From Epiperipatus broadwayi (lineage: Eukaryota; Onychophora; Udeonychophora; Euonychophora; Peripatidae), in contig JAQFVV010012418.1 of NCBI GenBank assembly GCA_028023455.1, forward strand, positions 8,303,244-8,367,243: 64,000 nt of DNA, read 5' to 3'. This document shows positions 25,700 through 37,565 of this stretch, in pieces. Made by a program: the position numbers and the translations under genes. Below the pieces are notes generated by a model that saw only the letters and a list, made by a program, of their open reading frames with translations, did not search any database and was not told the origin of the DNA. The number at the start of each line of letters is the position of its first letter. Position 1 is the stretch's first letter.

Positions 25700-26483
25700 C
25701 TGTGACTTCTTAAACGGAGTCAGGAATCTCTCAGCAACTATGCCCAAAGAAACCTCTTAGCCACTTTATCTTCCCCTTCCATTCCCCACCCTAAGCTTTT
25801 CCATAATCTGCTCCATCCCATTTCCACAACATAATCTTTGTCAACTCGATGGCCTTTATATCTAAATCCCCCTTATCTTTTTCCAAACCCAGCATAAAAA
25901 CCAATAACCCACTTTCTGCATAATCACTTTGTTCATATTTATTCTCCCATAACTTCATTATTTGTACCCTTTCTGCTTTCAAGCATTTACATTCAATCAA
26001 CAGATGCTTAATATTTTCTATATCTTCCTTACACAATTTGCAGACTAAATCACTCATATTTTTCCATTTACATGTATATTCTCTTGTTGCTAAAATCCCG
26101 TTCGAGCCTTAAACAATAAGCTACTTTCCTTACTATTTTCATAAATTAACTTACACCCAATGTTCTGTTTACTTCTATATATATTTAAACTCTTTTTATT
26201 CGTTCTCCATCTCTCTCCAACTCCTTATTTTTTATTAATGCATCTATTCTTTTATCCCATTCCTTACCACTATAACATTCAACAATCCTCCTAACACACT
26301 CATCCCACCTTTTATACAAGTATACTGATAAAAATTCTTTATCCAAATCCTTTGCATACTGTATTTATTACCTTTCTCACCCATCTTGTTGCCTGCCCTT
26401 TACTCATAACCCAATTAAATACTATTTTGGCTATTCTTTTATTATCCATAAACTGCAACCTACCAAACATTTTCATATTATGT
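25700..26483 (-). pseudogene. LINE ORF2 C-terminal fragment and 3' tail, copy 1
   Basis: On the minus strand, the frame 26057-25791 reads CKLCKEDIENIKHLLIECKC near its start. This is the CCHC-like motif near the C-terminus of many non-LTR retrotransposon ORF2 proteins. Further upstream on that strand (26480-26339) MKMFGRLQFMDNKRIAKIVF is a typical post-RT segment, but several stops and shifts separate the parts. The copy ends downstream in a tail containing gccactttatcttcc and gacttcttaaacggagtc on the + strand. It is 5'-truncated and inactive. Confidence 0.6.
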
Positions 26484-26675
26484 GATGAGATGTATTGTGG
26501 CTTCTCCTTAAACGAAGTCAAGAATATCTCAGCAATTATGCCCACATAAACCTGTTAGCCACTTTATTTTCCATTCCCTACTATAAATTTCCCCATATTC
26601 TGCTCCATCACATTTCCACAACATAATCTTTGTCAACTCTATAGCTTTTATATCTAAATCCCCCTTATCTTTTTT
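26484..26675 (-). mobile_element. Second LINE 3' tail in the same orientation
   Basis: ccttaaacgaagtcaagaat, caattatgcccacataaacc and acaacataatctttgtcaac repeat the segment at 25709-25880 with changes. The fragment lacks anything upstream and abuts copy 1, so two tails of one LINE family lie head-to-tail. Confidence 0.7.
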
Positions 26676-26699
26676 GGGTGGCGCCCTCGGTGATCAAAA

Positions 26700-28251
26700 G
26701 AAGTGAAGAAGTGGCCAGTACAATATATTTGTCAAAATTGCCTTATTGAAATTATCAAACATTAAATAATTAGTGTTAGAATGACTAAATCATATAGTAT
26801 TCTGCTGCATTGAACTTATATTTCTAAAGGATCAAATTTGAAGTTACTATAAGACAAATTATTATTTTTATTGAGTTATTTGTTTCTGTTTTAATATTTG
26901 TGTGTATATGTATATATTTTAGAGGAAAGGTTGTCATAGCATAGTTATTATTCCATCTGGATGTTGTGCTCATTAATTGGGTGTTTTTATTTGAATGAAA
27001 CTTTGAAATTTTTTCATTTACATAGCTGAGGATTTCTAAAATAAACTTAGAATTTTTTTTGGAAAATGTATCTGGCCCGCAACCAATTCTTTCTCTCATC
27101 CAGTTACTATTGAGTTAATCAGTTTTATGTTATTTATTAGTTAACAAAGAAAAAAACCTACTTAATTCTTACTATTAAATAGTTGATTAGTATAGTATTT
27201 TTTTCTCCTTTACTATTTCTCTATGGAGGGTCTTTGCCTTCAGTGGGCTGTTTAAATTTTTTGTTTATTTTTATAATTAATATTAATTGAAAATAATAAT
27301 AATATTGAATTAATGTTTTAATCCCTCTATTACTTATTCACATTTGTAAATAATCATACCTATATTGTAAAGCTTTCTTCTTCCTCATTACTCATTGTTG
27401 ACAATAATGAATTCTAGAAGTATTTGCCTATATTAGAAGTGCCACTGAGAAAAAAAAATAAAAACCTTAGGGCATAATGGTTATGTAAGTGAAGATTCAT
27501 TTTCAATTGCATGGCATGATATTTATGCATTATACCAATTGTTCTCAAAATAAAAGTTAACAGAAATTAGTTTAGTTCTACCTTCGAGTTTTTTCTAATT
27601 AACTTAAAAGTGTTAAAGTAGATTACTTCTGGCGATGTAATTGATGATTTCTAACCAGATTTTGAATTTTTTCCAGAGTTATAGCCATCCAATTATTGAT
27701 TACTTAACATATTGTAGCGCAAAAGTTTCAATTTAATCTGTTGGTTACTTGAATATTGTTATGCTAATTATACAGCAAAAATATGATTGTAATACATAGG
27801 AGTAATAAAATGTCATAATATAATGAAATCCATGCTTTACCACAAAGCAGAGCTTTAATTTTAAAAGATTTAGTACAGTTTCTACCAGTATGAAATCTAA
27901 ATTTTTTAGAGGTTAGCATTTTGACAATAAAAGGCAGAAGATATAATAAATGTGCTAATATGAACTATTATAGTCTGACATGGAGCAAAAATCTTTGAGA
28001 GTTTTAATTTATTCCAGCAGCTGTTTATGATTCAGGAGTGTTTTCACTTTGCATTTCTGACAATTTTATTGGCAAATAGTATGCTATTGAAATTCATATT
28101 CACTTTTGTTACCATTAAAGTAAACATTTTGTTTTCTTTGAGAAGTCAACTTTCTATAGGTAGATAATATTCATTTGCGGTAAAAAATCTTGGACTAATA
28201 TATTCTAAATTACTATTGGGTTTGCTTTACTGCATGTTGCCAAGTTATAAG
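26700..28251. other. Intronic DNA, nothing recognised
   Basis: This begins with a brief GC-richer patch (gggtggcgccctcggtgatc). The rest is AT-rich without coding or repeat signals. Confidence 0.4.
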
Positions 28252-28253
28252 TA

Positions 28254-29424
28254 CACCTGGGTCTCGTTTTATGCAGATTTTTTAATGCAATTCATGTTTC
28301 TTCTTAATATCTTTTTATGTGGGTTTTTTTAATGTGATAAAGAAGTTCATATTTCACTATATTTATTAGATATCACGGAATTTAAACTATTAATAACTTA
28401 TTTTGACTTGAAATACTTTTTTTTTCCAAAAATATAACGTTATATTAGCAGCTAACGTGAATATGGCCTGAAGCTATTTAGAATCTTACTTATGAGTAAA
28501 TAATAATAATAGATTTATACTTACGTATATGAAAATAATGCAATAAATATTCAAAAATTTTAAACTTTTAAAACGTATTTTGTTAGATATAACAAATAAA
28601 TACTCTTTTAGATTTTTAAAAATAATCAGACATAAAGAGCATTTTGTTGATTTTGTAAACTGAAAATAATCTTTCTAGAAATGATAATGTATAAATCTTT
28701 TTGTTTTGTTTGCTATCTCATTTTTTTTAATATAGAAACAAAATGTGAACATTTAAAATTTATTTCAGTAGTAAACAAAAATATCTATCAAATTAAGCCA
28801 AATTTATTTTCTGATAAGTAAAAATCATTTAATCATAGATTTTACATTGATGTGTGAGACAAAGAAAAATGTCAGAAAATGCTGTAATCTGAGTTTGCTG
28901 CAATGAACAACCTCTTAAATTCCAACGAGAACTAAATAGTTATGTCTGGATATCACAAGCTTTATAAACAATTAGTAAAATCATTGTCTCAAAGTTTAAC
29001 CACCAATTACATTGTCGACAGAAAACCATTAACACAGCACAAGACTGACAATGGCACTAATTGTACTTCTTCTTGTGACAAATCTGATTTCTTACCAGTT
29101 CACAAACAAACTGCATATTGTCAAATAGCGATAATGATTAAAATGGATATGAAAAAATATAAAATTAAATACTATAGTTAATAAAAAAAACAAAAGTTTG
29201 TCTTGTATCAATTTTTTTCAAATATTTGAAATTTTTTATTAGTCATACTTTATTTTCTTTTTTTTTTTTTTATGCGAATTTTAAAATAATTTTTCCTTGT
29301 TGCTTTGCTTTTATGCGATTTCTGGAAATTACAGAATGTATCTCCCATTTTTCAAGGAAAGTTAAGTATTTTTGTGCGATTTTTTTAATGCGAGTTTTCT
29401 GCGGAACCAAATGAGACCAAGGTG
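28254..29424. mobile_element. TA-flanked terminal-inverted-repeat DNA element, copy 2
   Basis: The ends are CACCTGGGTCTCG and GAGACCAAGGTG, with TA at 28252-28253 and 29425-29426. The interior matches the copy at 1233-2189 and is about 280 bp longer in the middle (28741-29024). A 79-codon frame at 28942-29181 lies in the extra part and continues into the shared part. I do not recognise it as a transposase domain. Likely a deletion derivative of a Tc1/mariner or pogo-like element. Confidence 0.8.
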
Positions 29425-29426
29425 TA

Positions 29427-31020
29427 TGTATATATCAGACCCATATGTATGATTTTAGAAAAGAACATAATGTTTTGAGAAGTATTTTTGAAAGGTTTTT
29501 ATAGAGTCATAATATGGACATTTAAAAACACATTTGATAATGTTAATTAAATTAGTTTCATAACTATTTTGAAAATAAAAAGCATTTGCTAAAAAGAAAG
29601 GAGATTGATTGTTCATCAATACTGAATTGATTGAATAAAGTAAATAAATTAGTTTTGAATGAAGAGATATTTGCCTCTTTCCTGAATTTTTTTTTTTTTT
29701 TAAATAAATTTAAAACAATGATTAATGGATGTTGTAAATATGGACGACGTGTTTAGGGTGTTAAAGTTGTTCATAATTTTATCACCATTATAGTAGACTT
29801 AGATATTTGAAAAAAAAAAAATTGAGAATATGTTAACTACTTTTAAATTGACAGTAATTGTAAAGAAAAATTATAGAGTTTTAAATGTATAATTAGCTAG
29901 AAAAATAAAAAATTTAATGGATATTTTTCAATAAAAGAAGTTTGTATTGTAATTCTGAAAAATTAGAATTGAGAGATAGAAGGAGAAACATTGATTTTAA
30001 AGAAGAGGGGAAAAAGATGTTTGTAAACTTAATATGATATATTCACAGGGAAAATTAAAAGAAAATAATTTATTTATTGAAGTTAGAAACTTTAAAAATT
30101 ATTGGAAAAAGTAGTAAATATTATTGAGAAAATATAAAAAGAAACTGGCTTGTGCAAATATGTCTAAATAAGAAAGAACAATTTTTTTCTAAAATATATT
30201 TTTTAATCAATTTCCATTTTTCAAGTAAACATATCTCACCTTTTTCTAGTATCATTTTAAAAGTTGGCTCAAATTTTTATAATCCCAGTGTAGAGTCTTG
30301 TAAATCATTTCATAAAATATTTGTTTTCAATTTACTTGTTTTTCAAAGATGAAACTTGAAATATGTAATGGTTTGAATCATTTCTATATTTCAATTTTTC
30401 TTGTGACCAGACATTTATTTTAATGAATATTCCTCTTGATTTCCATTTTATTCTGAAAATTGTCAATTTTATTATCTTTGTTTGGTTCAGAAATTTCCAT
30501 TCTTACAATTATAGAAATTTTATATTTTCCATTTATAATACTTCAAAATTGTCCAGATATCAGAATATTTTTTCTAAAAAGTAAATCATTTTATCTGTTA
30601 ATTATTAAAACTTGTTTAAATATTTTTATTATGGGTTAATGTAATGCAGTGTTGAATTACTACTAATAATAGTCAGATGTCTAATTATAAATACATCTTT
30701 TGTCAAAAGATTTTTAGAAGTTATAAAATCTACTTTTCATGAGATCACTTATTATTTCTTCAATTTGGATCTTATTTTTCACAACTGTTCTTTTCTCTTT
30801 TTAATAATTATAATTATCTTGGGTTTTCACTATATGAATACTGTATAATAATTTAATTATTGTTTGTTTAATATTTTTTAAAAAATAAATTTTACATGAT
30901 TTTTTTTATGTGCATAATTTTTAATTTGCCCCCCCCCCCCACTCCATCTTGTATACATACTTTTTATAATATATAGATATATTTATCAAAACCTATCAGT
31001 TTTTTATTAGTTCTATATAA
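29427..31020. other. Intronic AT-rich DNA without a gene
   Basis: Only short, low-complexity frames are present. A C12 run lies at 30929-30940. Confidence 0.4.
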
Positions 31021-31024
31021 GATT

Positions 31025-32100
31025 TTACCAAGATAATTGCAATTTGCCTATAGAAAATTTAGATGCAAATCAACCAAAAGAAAAATGAATCACATCCAAG
31101 TATTGAAAGAGGTTATAGAAAGGATGAATGAATATGAATTACAATTGTACTTTGGATTTGCAAATTATGAAAAAGCATTTGAATCTACAAGCATTTCCAC
31201 AGTAATTAAAGCTTTGGACCATCAAAATATTGGCTCAAGATATTGTTATCATCAACATGTTTAGATTACACAATAACATGAAAAATATTAATATAGTTAG
31301 GGATATATGATAGAATGATTTCATATCTCCAAAACTTTTTACAGTTGTTTTACAAGAAATATTTTATAAATTCAAATGTGAAGCTATTGGAATAAAAATA
31401 CACTGATTATTTAATTGATTAGAGTTTTCAGGATGCAGTTTGTTTTTCAAATAAAGCTTCAGAAAATGTTGCAAGTATTATCAGATATTAATAAGAAAGT
31501 AGGTTTAAAGAAAATTACTAAGACTAAAGTGATATTCAGTGAATTTTCTCAGATGAAAATTGATTGATAGTCATGAATTAGAATTTAACTATTATGAATA
31601 TCTGGGTCAGATTATTAATATAGTTGGAAATGTAATGGATGGAAGTAATATAAAATTAAATTTGAATGGAATGCTTTTGGTAGAAATAATTTAACTTTAA
31701 AAAGAAATACATATATGTGTAAAAAGGAAGATTTTTGCTAGATTTGTTTTACAGTTCTTACATATGGATCTGAATCTAGGATACTTAGCCAAAGTGCAAT
31801 ATAGAGACTTCAAACTATTAAAACGAAACATGTAGAAATATATGTTTGGAATAACAACAACGGATCAGAAGCGAAATATATATATAAGAGAACAAACAGA
31901 TATTGATATCATTGGAAGAATTAAAAAAGCTCATCTGGACATATTGTTAGAAGAGATAATAATAAGTGAGATACTTCTAAACTATATACCCATATATTTG
32001 GAGTAAGGAAGTTTGCTTGTATAATGTGGAGAAGAGAGGCTATGGATTGGAGAAACTGGATTGAACATGGAGTGATTTATCATTCTGTAGTGGATTGATA
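31025..32100 (+). pseudogene. RTE-type LINE reverse transcriptase remnant, copy 1
   Basis: The frame 31037-31264 contains HIQVLKEVIERMNEYELQLY followed by FANYEKAFES. This matches reverse transcriptase block 3 of RTE-clade LINEs (HIQ...NQ.IE...EY..PL, F.DYEKAFDS). Downstream, separated by stops and shifts, come YYEYLGQIIN (near 31590), VLTYGSES (near 31755) and MWRREAMDWRNWIEHG (near 32020). Those are the usual order of RTE ORF2 C-terminal segments. The YADD catalytic box is not recognisable. No intact ORF or 5' end is present. Confidence 0.7.
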
Positions 32101-32320
32101 ACAGTTGAAAATGGTGATATATATTAGCATTTGATTGCTGTTATTCTTATTGTAGTGTATTCTAACATGTCAATTTTGAAACTACATCATAAACTTTAAT
32201 GGAGCTTCTATTTCATTAAACTGCATAATAATTTATTGTTTTTTTACTCATCAGATGTTTGTGTATGTCATGTTAAGAAATGTTTACTGTTACTCTTTTC
32301 TGACAGATTTATATATATAT

Positions 32321-35256
32321 TGTAATGGGATTGGGTATATTTCAAATAATCATGCGATATAAAACATTAATTTAAAATACGTTTATTAAAGCAATGTTTA
32401 ATGATATTAAAGAGAGATATTTAAAAAAATATAAGCAATTTATATATTAAAAGAGCATGAGATCTCTTAACTTCCTAGAGCAACTATAAGTATAATTATA
32501 AATCCACCAGCATTAAAATAAGTATAAATAATCATTCAAGTAATACTCAAAAGAAATAATGATCCATTATCATGAATGACCAACAATCAAAATAAATCAA
32601 CAGTCAATTTTGTGATTGGATTTGAAATGGATCTATTGTAGATCAGGCTAACTATTGAGCCTTTTCCACCTTGGACAATTATTTAACCATTAATTTAGAT
32701 ACACCATCTTAAGTGCTCATCCATCCGAATACATAATAATCAAAAACAGTAATGCTGGAATATTAAATCATGCTGATCATCATAAATGCTCTGGCCGCTT
32801 AGTACCATTAGTGGACTGGCCAACTATAAATTTAAATTCTAATTGAAACTAAACTAAGATAAAATGTAGTGCATGGACTTTAAAGGATATAATCTTATGT
32901 GCCAAGCAGGATGATGTTCGATCATCATTGGATGCCCAAAACTACTAATATGCATCTCCATTTAATATATTAGACAGATAGGCACAAATCTAGCTCAGAG
33001 AACATAAAATCTATTACTGTTATAGTGACCAAGAGATGATGTGATACAATTTTTAATAATGGAATACAAATTTATTAACAACAATAAAAAAATTGATATT
33101 AAGGTCTTTAGAATATGGCTCTACACTTAGAAGCCTTCTGAATTTGCTTAACATACAATAATAAAAAATTATCACATTGTGATTTACAATATTCAAGTTT
33201 TTAATTGATTTATAATGCCTTTTGATAAGTTTACATAAATGCATATATATACCCACACAGATATGTGTTTTATAACATATAAGGAATACATTTCAATTGA
33301 AATCTAATAAAATTTTAAAATGACTAAAATTTTACATGTGTTCTATTTGACACTCATTGATATATATATACGCACACAGAGAACAGTATGATTTAGACTT
33401 CAACATATTTCAATTGACATTTAATAATAAAAACAATGATTACATTTTACATATATGTGTGGATTATCATAAAATCAAAATTCAATTTATAATATTGTGA
33501 TTTATAGATTTGTTCCAATATACAACACCTATATATCACCACACACAAGCATGTGGTAGAATATTAAAAAAAACATTTAAATTGGTATAACATAATTTTA
33601 AAAAATTGAGTTATCATATTTAGTGATATCAAATTATCACATATCATCATACCGATGTGTGGTATAATTTATTATTTAATATAAAATATTTAAATTGTTA
33701 TTTATAAATGAAATTCAATTTTATACATGTTTAGTAACATTTAACATATGTATAGGGGCATATCGAATTACAGGCACGCTGATGTCTAACATATATTTCA
33801 TTTTTGTCAAAATAAAATCATTAATTTTATAATATATAATTAATTCTTGATTTAACATGTGCTGTGTGCATAGGAATGTATGTGCACATTGACATGTATA
33901 TTATGTATTTTAATTTGTTACAATAATAAAAACTATTCAAAATATACTTTCCGTAATTAATTCAATATTGAAAGTATATAAAAAAAATGTGAATCCTCCA
34001 TAATAAAAGTTTTCCTTTTTAAGTAAACGTCTTTAATAATATTCCTTCAACAAATGATTATTTTAAAATCATATTCTTCTATATAAGTCCCACGATCACA
34101 GATTACTTCTCTAAAAGATTTTAAAATATATTTTAAAAGTTAATTCTGACTCTTAGATCATTTTAATACAAGCAGAGTTATTTATTTGTTACTCTTTTTT
34201 ATAAAATATAGATACTGTTCTATATTATATATCTCACTTTTTAAAATATTTTTTTAAAAATGAATTATTTAAAATAACTCATGTTATATATGCGATATGA
34301 TATATTTGTCTGTGGTTCCTTGCATGTGTAGATAAACAGCAGCATATGCATACAAATTCTTCGAGCTTTCTCTTCGTGAGCTTGGTTTTTGGTCCATCCG
34401 ACTATAGTCCAGGATTATCATCATCGAGTAAAATACAATTCAAGTTTGTTGGCATGCCATGAGCTCCTTCTGTCTAGAATTTGATGAACTTCAGGCTAGC
34501 AAGCTGACTTGTCCACATTTAAGGTTTTGGAGATAGAAAAGTGGGTCTTTCTTCTGTCCAGGATTATTCCAGGCAAGCAGCTGTCTTGACCACATTTAAA
34601 CAGGCTAGTGAATACAGAGGTGGGTCTGTCTTCATGATTCAAAAACTCCAGCATAGTAAATTAGTAGACTGCAGCTGAACTTGTCCCTTTTCCTTTCTTC
34701 ATGGGAGCTCTGTATAACTCTCCATCACTAACTCTGCTAGCCAATTCTTACAAAAATATTAACCAAAACTCTTCTGGCCAGCTCTTACAAAAACTACAGC
34801 CAACCTTTGCAGCTATCTATTAACTAATTGCTCAAAAATATTAAAAACAAACTGAAAACCAGATTTTGCAGCGGGCTAATTTGGCCACTGCTTTTCAAAA
34901 AATATCAGCCAAACTGAACTGATATTTTTATCAGCCCTTTTTATAAGAATTATCTGAGATGATAAAAACATCTTAATTGAAAAGTTTTTTTCTATCTAAT
35001 CCTTATCTTGATTAAAAACAATTTTAATCAAAAGCTACTTATAGATTTTTACATGTTTTTATTTAGATAGAGAATTATATACAAGCATTATTTAAAAGAT
35101 TTCAAACATAGATAATAGAAATTTTTACAATTATCAGAAACATGCTTATTTTTAAATTCACAATCAAAATACAATATTAATTTATTTAGACCTTTTAAAA
35201 TATTTTAATTTATAATAAAATTCTGTTTTAAATCCAGAGTTATTTAACCCTTTACA
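32321..35256. repeat. Possible solo LTR, about 2.9 kb
   Basis: It starts TGTAATGGG and ends CCCTTTACA, near-perfect inverted ends of LTR type (TG...CA). It is flanked by TATAT on the left and TTTAT on the right, a weak candidate 5-bp target duplication. The interior has no coding potential. A GC-richer stretch at 34300-34900 is followed by a TATA-like ctttttataag near 34935. No second copy is in the window, so this is inferred from the ends only. Confidence 0.35.
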
Positions 35257-35585
35257 TTTATTATTATTCCCAGTGAATGTAGAAAAATATCTACAAAAAT
35301 TTATATTTTTTTATTTCTACTTCTCCTTTACTTTATTTGTATATGTGCACATTCACAACTATGTTGTTGTTTGCTGTATAAACCAACTGGTTACAATATA
35401 TAAATATTTTGTCTTTGCTTTCTGACTTTTACTTTTATTATCCTTTATGTTATATTTGTTACATATTCAAAATCCAGAAAAAAAAATTATTTTTATACAA
35501 ACACATATTCACAAGTATTTTTATGCAAAAGATACACAAAGTACATATAAGTAATGCATTTATTTATCTTTTTTTTTTTTTAAAG

Positions 35586-35633
35586 TTAGTTGCTGCATAT
35601 AGAGATAATGAAAAAGAAAAAGAGAAAATAAAG
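35586..35633 (+). CDS. GOLGA4: Golgin A4 / Golgin-245-like, 48-nt micro-exon
   Basis: A 16-codon exon lies behind a strong polypyrimidine tract (about 14 T) and the acceptor AAAG ending at 35585. It is followed by a GTATTT donor at 35634. It encodes LVAAYRDNEKEKEKIK. Joined in phase 0 to the KYTE end of the 3539-3808 exon, it reproduces the conserved golgin A4 block (KYSELVTAYQMLQREKKKLQ in vertebrates). This is the start of the long coiled coil, rich in Glu and Lys with heptad-like spacing. The exon length is a multiple of three and both ends are phase 0, so skipping it would keep the frame. The next conserved golgin segment was not found between 35634 and 64000. An alternative acceptor TTAG four bases downstream would break the frame and the homology. 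Confidence 0.8.
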
Positions 35634-36012
35634 GTATTTAAATATTTCAAACATCATATTTAAAATAAATTTAATAATAATTAATGTATAATGTTATCAT
35701 TTAATCCAGATTTAATTAAATTTTTTTTTTACTTCTTTATCAATTTTGTACTTGTCTATTGCTAAAAACACACTCAATATAAGATGTGTTTTTGTGTAAT
35801 GCTATCTTCTAGTCTATCTAGAAATATTGATTTAATTATTGTTTCATTAAAACTATTGAATGTTTTAAGGATGTGTGGCTTTATAAATAATATAGAAATT
35901 CTGTTTACATATAATTGTTCACAGATGCAAATATTGCATTGTGCGTGAAATTACTATTTATTTTATATAACAAACAACTTATTATTTAAGAAACACTACA
36001 AATAATGTAGCA
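35634..36012. other. Intronic AT-rich DNA after the micro-exon
   Basis: Nothing recognised. The eight bases ATGTAGCA at 36005-36012 form the left target duplication of the following hAT element. Confidence 0.4.
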
Positions 36013-36434
36013 CAGTGTTTTTTGATCAGTGATCCATAGAAAAATTTTAGTGATCTGCAAAAAGCTTATAAATTTGTTTGTATTTGTTACATATTTTTTT
36101 GAAAACTTTTAAATTATGTCTAATTTTATTAAATTTATCTTTAATTCATTTATAACATTTTTTTGTTGTTGTTTGTTAGTTGTTTTATTCATAGAAAATA
36201 AAATAAGAAATAAAACACAAGAAATACAAAAAAGTTTCTATTTCCTAGTATCAGTCATCTCACAATAAACACACTTCTCCATTAACAATTTTGCATATAT
36301 GTACTTCATGCCCTGAGGCAGACTGGTATGCACAAAAATAACATGTAATATAATAAGCGTGCTAACTAAACAAGCTTTTTCAATAAATGTCACAAGAGAA
36401 AACATTTAAAATCTTTATCTAGAATATATCTATT

Positions 36435-36474
36435 CCCCAAACTAGTTTCGAGCTAATGGTTCTCTCAATGAGGC
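36435..36474 (-). ncRNA. Hammerhead ribozyme motif B1, damaged core
   Basis: Read on the minus strand, helix I strand CCTCA, then a core that has lost two bases (TTGAGAG instead of CTGATGAGAG), then a CCATTAGCTC helix II half. These are followed by GAAAC-TA-GTT and the second helix I strand TGGGG. ACTAGT is a palindrome, as expected for dimer-type hammerheads with a tiny helix III. Probably inactive. Confidence 0.55.
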
Positions 36475-36841
36475 ACTAGGACATTCAGACACTATTTCCA
36501 AAATACAAATTCCAGCATTTAGCGAATACTTAACAAGAAAGTAGAAAACCTGAAATTTTCAGACATTTATACGTCTTCAAATACGGCTATCTAACTTAAA
36601 TAGTCATATGGGGTTGAATCAAATTCAGATACACCATATATTAATAGCCTTATCAATATAAAATCACCAAAACTTAAAAGCCAAACTATAATAGTAAGGA
36701 AACCAAGTCATACATCACATGACTTAATTAATTTGTATTTACAAATGTAATATAATGAGCATGCTAATAGCTCTAAACAAGCTTTTTCGATAAATGCCAC
36801 AAGAGAAAGCATTTAAAATCTCTATCTAGAATTATCCCTAT

Positions 36842-36882
36842 CCCCAAACCAGTTTCAAGCTAATGGCTCTCATCAATGAGGC
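36842..36882 (-). ncRNA. Hammerhead ribozyme motif B2, nearly complete
   Basis: Minus strand: helix I CCTCA pairs with TGGGG. The core is TTGATGA (first C changed to T). Helix II is GAGC-CATTA-GCTT with one G-U pair. GAAA follows, then C-TG-G as a two-pair helix III, then the GTT cleavage triplet. All hammerhead parts are in order and spacing is right for a type I minimal hammerhead. The C3 to U change is expected to abolish or strongly reduce cleavage. Confidence 0.65.
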
Positions 36883-37230
36883 ACTATTCAGACACCAGAT
36901 CCAAAATACAAACTCCAGCCCAGTATTTATTGAATACTTAAGTAGAAAATCTGAAATTTTTCAGACACCTATATGTCTTTAAATCCAGCTATCTAACTTA
37001 AATAGCTATATGGGACTGAAACAAATTCAGAACACCATATATTAATAGCATATCACCAAAGCCTTAAAAGCCAAACTATAATAATAATTTGGTTTAGTCT
37101 CATAAGGCTGTTTAAGTTAGATAACTGGATTTGAAGATATACAAATGTCTGAAAATTTCAGATTTTTTACTTAATAGTTAAGTATTTAATAAATGCTGAA
37201 TTGAAGTTTGTATTTTGGATCACGTGTTTG

Positions 37231-37255
37231 AGTGCCTGAAATCGGTTTGGGGATA
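37231..37255 (+). ncRNA. Hammerhead remnant B3, core deleted
   Basis: agtgcctgaaatcggtttgg aligns with the helix I, GAAAC and TTTGGGG parts of B2. The whole CTGATGA and helix II segment is missing. This is a deleted copy in the inverted unit. Confidence 0.5.
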
Positions 37256-37565
37256 GGGATAATTCTAGATAGAGATGCTTTCTCTTGTGGCATTTATTAA
37301 AAAAGCTTGTTTAGACCAATTAGCTCACTAGTTATAGTACATTTGTAAATGTAGGCTAATTAAGTCACACATTGTATGACTTGGTTTCCTTAAAAATAAC
37401 CTAATACTTGTCAATTGAATGTACTATATAGTTTGCCATAGCTAGCTGATCAGAATTGCACTAACAGGTAATGATAGGAATTACAATATAATAGATGTGT
37501 GCTATAAATTAAAATATTTTAAGTACTTGATATTTACCTTTTTGATAGATTTTAGCTGTTTAAAA

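Larger units (their letters stand above)
3809..35585 (+). other. Golgin gene intron, about 31.8 kb
   Basis: The donor (gtattg) at 3809 and the acceptor at 35585 join two exons whose products are contiguous in golgin A4 proteins, so this span should be one phase-0 intron. It contains a complete LTR element, an inverted-tandem repeat array, LINE tails, a TA-flanked DNA element, a hAT-like relic and a possible solo LTR. I saw no further exon-like segment with golgin similarity inside it. Confidence 0.7.
36343..37391. mobile_element. Inverted-tandem array B with hammerhead motifs
   Basis: Two units in one orientation (about 36343-36735 and 36736-37095, motifs 407 bp apart) are followed by one inverted unit (about 37096-37391). 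Shared strings include gctaatggctctcatcaatg, ccatatattaatagc and ctatctaacttaaatag. Candidate target duplication AAAAATAAC lies at 36334-36342 and 37392-37400, though it is low in complexity. Each unit carries a hammerhead ribozyme motif or its deleted remains. There are no coding frames. The array sits inside the hAT element, so it is younger than that insertion. Confidence 0.7.
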
